40,098 nt of DNA, from positions 1 to 40,098 of IMG/VR virus record IMGVR_UViG_3300045741_000359. One strand, given 5' to 3'. The translations under genes and the position numbers were made by a program. Below, piece after piece: positions 37,631 through 40,098 of the stretch; within the stretch, counting starts at the first letter, position 1, and the number at the start of each line of letters is the position of its first letter. The notes under the pieces are model-generated. The model made no database searches. It saw only the letters and a list, made by a program, of their open reading frames with translations, and was not told the origin of the DNA. This DNA comes from a virus.

Positions 37631-38125
37631 GTGGAACTGAGAGAGAAATTCAAGGAATTTGAACTCACGCGCCGCAAAGTGGCCCGCTTCGATATGTGTG
37701 CTGGCCAATATCTTGATGCTCGGATGCAGGAAACTTGGCAGGCATTTCAGGCTGGGGCTTCGCTGGCTCTGGAGGAAGCACGCAAAATCGCCGCGAATGC
37801 GATTGGCGCAACTCGGCATGAAATTGCATCGGAGATTGCGAGCGCCGGGCAATTTCGAAGATCAAAGGCGCAGCCCGAAAGGGGCGGTGAGAAAGCTATG
37901 CACAACACTGTGCAAAACACTGTGCGTCTAAAGGGAAAGTGGTGGATCGCTGTGCACGATAAGTTACTAAGTCGTCAACTTACCACTCCCCATCCACAGT
38001 GTGGGGACGATTTCCTACAATCTTCACAGGGGGCTGTGGACTACCTAAGTAATTTACCCGACGAGCGTTGCATGACTTATCCACAGAACTGCCGTTCAAC
38101 TACGGCGGCTATTAGAAGGTTTTGA
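37631..38125 (+). CDS. Small helical early protein overlapping the origin region
   Basis: GTG 37631 follows the Zn-ribbon stop by two bases. The first 80 residues are protein-like: MELREKFKEFELTRRKVARF, DARMQETWQAFQAGASLALE, EARKIAANAIGATRHEIASE. After about residue 90 the frame runs through DnaA-box-like repeats and loses protein character (HNTVQNTVRLKGKW onward), so the functional part may be the N-terminal two thirds. The Q-TW-AFQAG pattern recalls small phage proteins with WQ..W.A blocks. Function unknown. Confidence 0.55.
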   Translation: MELREKFKEFELTRRKVARFDMCAGQYLDARMQETWQAFQAGASLALEEARKIAANAIGATRHEIASEIASAGQFRRSKAQPERGGEKAMHNTVQNTVRLKGKWWIAVHDKLLSRQLTTPHPQCGDDFLQSSQGAVDYLSNLPDERCMTYPQNCRSTTAAIRRF

Positions 38126-38145
38126 TCTAAAGATTCTACTTAGAA
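37905..38145 (+). other. Candidate replication origin with DnaA boxes
   Basis: The region holds a perfect DnaA box TTATCCACA (38077-38085) and two 7-of-9 matches (CCATCCACA at 37990-37998; TGTGGACTA at 38035-38043, opposite strand). It also has a pair of 12-bp-spaced direct repeats ACACTGTGC (37905-37913, 37917-37925) and further GTGTGGGGA/TTCACAG variants. An A/T-rich stretch at 38110-38145 could unwind. No phage replication protein is encoded nearby. Confidence 0.55.
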
Positions 38146-38166
38146 GCAGTAGGAGGCGTTGCGGAA

Positions 38167-38343
38167 ATGTCGACCGGATTCAAGGCGCCACCGGTGAAGC
38201 AGGAGCAACCGAGCCCTAGTCAGCTAGCGATGCAGGTGTCGCAGAACGAGCGCGAGCGCCACCGTAAGGCATTCGCCGCTGGAAGGAAGAAGCAAAGCAA
38301 AGCGTGCCACAAGTGTCCCGAGCAGCAGGAGGACGAGCGATGA
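38167..38343 (+). CDS. Small basic early protein
   Basis: ATG 38167 (AGGAGG 12 bp upstream) encodes 58 residues: STGFKAPPVKQEQPSPSQLA, QVSQNERERHRKAFAAGRKK, QSKACHKCPEQQEDER. A disordered N terminus is followed by a charged helix and one CxxC pair. Its stop overlaps the next start (ATGA). Function unknown. Confidence 0.6.
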   Translation: MSTGFKAPPVKQEQPSPSQLAMQVSQNERERHRKAFAAGRKKQSKACHKCPEQQEDER

Positions 38344-38963
38344 CCGTGGGACTGGAGTACGCGAAGCGCGGAGTCGGGCCGGTCCGCGGCCTGCCGTGCG
38401 TTGGCGGTTGCGGCTGCAACACGGACCGCATGATCGACCGCGATGATGACCGAGGCAAGGTTCCGCTGTGTGTGTTCTGCGAAGACGGCGTCGCCTGCCC
38501 GGTGGCCCATCGCAACCATGCGGTCTCGATTCCAGTCTCGGCACCGCCGCCGGCAACGGTCGCGAAGATTCATCACGAACTGCGCAAGAAGATTCGAACG
38601 ACGGAGGGACCAGTGAAACAACCGAGCAAGAAGATTCGAACGACGGAGGGACCAGTGAAACAACCGAACGGCCAGCGCATCTGTGCGGGATTCGATCGTC
38701 CCTGCGCCAATCAGCTCACCAAGCGATCGCGCACCAACCTGTGCGGGCGCTGCCGCGCACGCAAGCACTACCGCGAAAAACATCCTGATGGAGAGAGGCG
38801 CGACACCACCAGGACGCACGTGGAGAACAAGCAGCGCGTCCCGGCCGCCGCCGGACGGGTCACCATCGAAGTGAACGAAGAGCAGCTCAATAAGCTCCTG
38901 CTAGGCTGGCCTCTAGAAGACAAGGCACGGATCGCAAACGCCTGGCTAGCAGGGAGAATCTAG
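38340..38963 (+). CDS. Two-domain Cys-rich early protein with internal 42-bp duplication
   Basis: ATG 38340 (AGGAGGACGAGCG just upstream) encodes 207 residues. The N-terminal domain (1-75) has CVGGCGC and PLCVFCEDGVACP, a Zn-binding pattern. A duplicated 14-residue linker (KKIRTTEGPVKQPS, then KKIRTTEGPVKQPN) leads to a second Cys domain (ICAGFDRPCANQLTK, NLCGRCRARKHYREKHP) and a helical C terminus (EVNEEQLNKLLLGWPLEDKA). Each linker copy contains GGAGGGACCA-GTG, a good ribosome site plus start, so the C-terminal domain (from GTG 38655) may also be made alone. The arrangement looks like two ancestral genes fused through the duplication. Confidence 0.65.
   Translation: MTVGLEYAKRGVGPVRGLPCVGGCGCNTDRMIDRDDDRGKVPLCVFCEDGVACPVAHRNHAVSIPVSAPPPATVAKIHHELRKKIRTTEGPVKQPSKKIRTTEGPVKQPNGQRICAGFDRPCANQLTKRSRTNLCGRCRARKHYREKHPDGERRDTTRTHVENKQRVPAAAGRVTIEVNEEQLNKLLLGWPLEDKARIANAWLAGRI
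38586..38669 (+). repeat. 42-bp tandem duplication, two copies
   Basis: Copies at 38586-38627 and 38628-38669 differ at one base near the end (AGC versus AAC). Each contains an in-frame GGAGGG ribosome site and GTG codon. Recent duplication is implied by the near identity. Confidence 0.9.
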
Positions 38964-39250
38964 TGATCACCTCGGCAACAATGGTCGAGCTGATGCGCGA
39001 GTCCTGGCAGAAGAAGCAGCCGATTGATCTTCGCTCGACTGGACGATGGACCATGAACAGCGAACTCATCCTTAAGGCCACCACGCCCGCCGGGGAAGTC
39101 GCAGAGATTACACTTGACGAGTACGCGAGGGCGAAAGGCGAGTTCATGCGCGAGCTCTCCGCCAACCCTCTTGACAAGAAACCTAGCACCAGCGAAGGTG
39201 GAAACACCTCAAGTCGAACGATCGCTGAAGCCGCGCCGCCGCACCAATGA
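38963..39250 (+). CDS. Small hypothetical early protein
   Basis: GTG 38963 overlaps the upstream stop by one base with GGGAGA nearby. The 95-residue product has MVELMRESWQKKQPIDLRST, then SELILKATTPAGEVAEITLD and EYARAKGEFMRELS. It is a small alpha/beta protein with no family I recognise. The stop is embedded in a strong terminator hairpin. Confidence 0.6.
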   Translation: MITSATMVELMRESWQKKQPIDLRSTGRWTMNSELILKATTPAGEVAEITLDEYARAKGEFMRELSANPLDKKPSTSEGGNTSSRTIAEAAPPHQ

Positions 39251-39267
39251 CGGCGCGGCCATTTTTT
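39230..39267 (+). terminator. Strong intrinsic terminator of the early operon
   Basis: GCCGCGCCG (39230-39238) and CGGCGCGGC (39251-39259) form a perfect 9-bp GC stem with a 12-nt loop, followed by CA and T6 (39262-39267). The stop of the 38963 gene lies in the loop. Confidence 0.85.
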
Positions 39268-39285
39268 CGCACCTAAGGAGGCAAC

Positions 39286-39594
39286 ATGAAGAAGCTGTAC
39301 AGGCAGGGAGATGTTCTGATCCGGCAGATCGAGTCGATACCGACGCAAAAATCGACCAAGCGAGTGGACGGCGTGCTGGCCTATGGTGAAGTCACCGGGC
39401 ATGCGCACCAGGTGGAAGACAAAAGTGCAGCTGAGGTGCTGGAGATCGAAAGCGGTCTCTACCTGCGCGTGGGCGAAGAAGGCGTGCGCATCGTACACGA
39501 AGAGCACGCGCCGATCACGCTGCCCGCCGGCAACTACGAAGTCACCATTCAACGCGAGTACGCTCCGGCTGACATTCGGAACGTAGCCGACTGA
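39286..39594 (+). CDS. Small conserved GEVTGHAH/HEEH protein
   Basis: The 102-residue product starts behind AAGGAGG. Signature segments are RQGDVLIRQIESIP, VLAYGEVTGHAHQVED, EEGVRIVHEEHAPITLPAG and NYEVTIQREYAPADIRNVAD. I recognise this family of small beta-rich proteins from bacteria and phages, commonly found beside DUF6745 repeat proteins, as it is here. The invariant His in GHAH and HEEH suggest a metal site. Function unknown. Confidence 0.78.
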   Translation: MKKLYRQGDVLIRQIESIPTQKSTKRVDGVLAYGEVTGHAHQVEDKSAAEVLEIESGLYLRVGEEGVRIVHEEHAPITLPAGNYEVTIQREYAPADIRNVAD

Positions 39595-39599
39595 TCGTA

Positions 39600-39639
39600 G
39601 GCGGGTGTGCCACCACGGTTGCATCCGCCACGTTTTCTT
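39600..39639 (+). terminator. Possible terminator between the GEVTGHAH and DUF6745 genes
   Basis: GGCGGGTG (39600-39607) pairs with CATCCGCC (39622-39629) with one G-U, followed by ACG and TTTTCTT. The loop is 14 nt, so termination is probably partial. Confidence 0.45.
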
Positions 39640-39655
39640 ATAGAGAGGATTTTCT

Positions 39656-40098
39656 ATGGCGATCACCAAAGCAAAACGACTTGAGAAACTCACCAAAGCC
39701 CAGCAGTCGCGCATGGTCGAGTGGCGCGGTGCCTGGTTAGCTATCGGATTATCGACTGAGCCGGCAAATCGCGCCGAGGCCGAGCGCGGCGTGCGGCTCG
39801 CCTATGAAGCCGCGGGGCTGAAGCCGCCCGCACGGATCGTGTGGTGTGGCTCACCACTCTCAGAAGGACTGACCCGCGCGATCGTGATCGGCCTCACAAA
39901 GGCCAGCGTCATGGCCAGCGTCAGGGACAGCGTCAGGGCCAGCGTCGGGGCCAGCGTCATGGCCAGCGTCAGGGACAGCGTCAGGGCCAGCGTCGGGGAC
40001 AGCGTCTGGGACAGCGTCATGGACAGCGTCAGGGCCAGCGTCAGGGACAGCGTCGGGGCCAGCGTCGGGGACAGCGTCAGGGACAGCGTCGGGGACAG
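39656..40098 (+). CDS. DUF6745-type repeat protein, N-terminal part (continues at position 1)
   Basis: ATG 39656 (GAGAGG 8 bp upstream) opens an 83-residue N-terminal domain (RLEKLTKAQQSRMVEWRGAW, LAIGLSTEPANRAEAERGVR, AYEAAGLKPPARIVWCGSPL, SEGLTRAIVIGLTKA) typical of DUF6745 proteins. Sixteen Ser-Val-x-Asp/Ala repeats follow to the window edge. The C-terminal domain is encoded at 1-912. The total is about 450 residues for the copy number shown, but both repeat count and frame across the junction depend on the assembly. Confidence 0.8.
   Translation, partial: MAITKAKRLEKLTKAQQSRMVEWRGAWLAIGLSTEPANRAEAERGVRLAYEAAGLKPPARIVWCGSPLSEGLTRAIVIGLTKASVMASVRDSVRASVGASVMASVRDSVRASVGDSVWDSVMDSVRASVRDSVGASVGDSVRDSVGD
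39905..40098 (+). repeat. 12-bp coding tandem repeat, right-edge part (16 units)
   Basis: Sixteen units of AGC GTC (AGG/ATG/GGG/TGG)(GAC/GCC) plus two bases run to the end of the window, continuing the array that opens it. Ser and Val codons are invariant. Confidence 0.95.

Noticed and set aside
38816-38830. Second parS-like site around CACGTG
   Set aside because: The core is present but the flanks are not palindromic; the same holds for CACGTG near 3122.
39905-40098. CRISPR array
   Set aside because: The 12-bp units are contiguous, coding and without spacers; there are no cas genes.

Overview
The window looks like an essentially complete, circularly permuted genome of a tailed phage of about 40 kb. 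Both ends lie inside the same 12-bp tandem repeat of one gene, so the linear break is probably an assembly artefact within a circular or terminally redundant genome. Gene content points to a podovirus-like virion: TerS, TerL, a large portal, scaffold, HK97-fold capsid protein, a P22/SU10-type head-tail adaptor, a very large hub-like protein and ejection-type proteins, with no tape measure, tail tube or sheath. GC is high. The spike and fibre proteins carry Sec-type signal peptides and bacterial Ig-like domains (BIG2-like, putative-Ig, IPT/TIG), a style common in soil bacteria such as Acidobacteriota. The host assignment is inference.

Layout. Late genes form one leftward block from about 31700 to 1704, with nearly every junction an ATGA, GTGA, TTGA or TAATG overlap. 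In transcription order: a basic ORF, TerS, TerL, a run of small proteins (three sharing a GYGG-type motif), portal, four secreted-looking spike or fibre proteins (one ending in a CE1/PHB-depolymerase-like esterase), scaffold, capsid, adaptor, hub, a GNAT-like protein, three putative ejection proteins (one with a KTSC domain), another secreted fibre, and a lysis cassette (holin-like, spanin-like, lytic transglycosylase, secreted protein). A hairpin terminator at 1648-1677 ends the block. A likely sigma70 promoter drives it at 31783-31811. One small rightward membrane gene (4554-4784) and a perfect 16-bp parS-like palindrome (4483-4498) sit inside the block.

Rightward genes run from about 32430 through the right edge and across the junction to 1654: Zn-ribbon microproteins, a winged-helix protein, an ERF single-strand annealing protein and its coiled-coil partner, a second KTSC protein, a C5 cytosine methyltransferase, a DnaA-box-rich origin candidate (37905-38145), small conserved genes, a DUF6745-type protein containing the 12-bp repeat, an HNH protein and a Zn-binding protein. 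No polymerase, helicase, primase or CI-like repressor was recognised, so replication probably depends on the host.

The divergent region 31700-32785 holds a lysogeny remnant: a tyrosine integrase whose catalytic middle is deleted, and a 3' half tRNA-Met(CAT) that is very probably attP. With the parS-like site, this suggests a formerly temperate phage, perhaps one able to use host chromosome-segregation proteins. The methyltransferase has an odd reading-frame arrangement: conserved motifs lie in one frame, then a second, then the first again.
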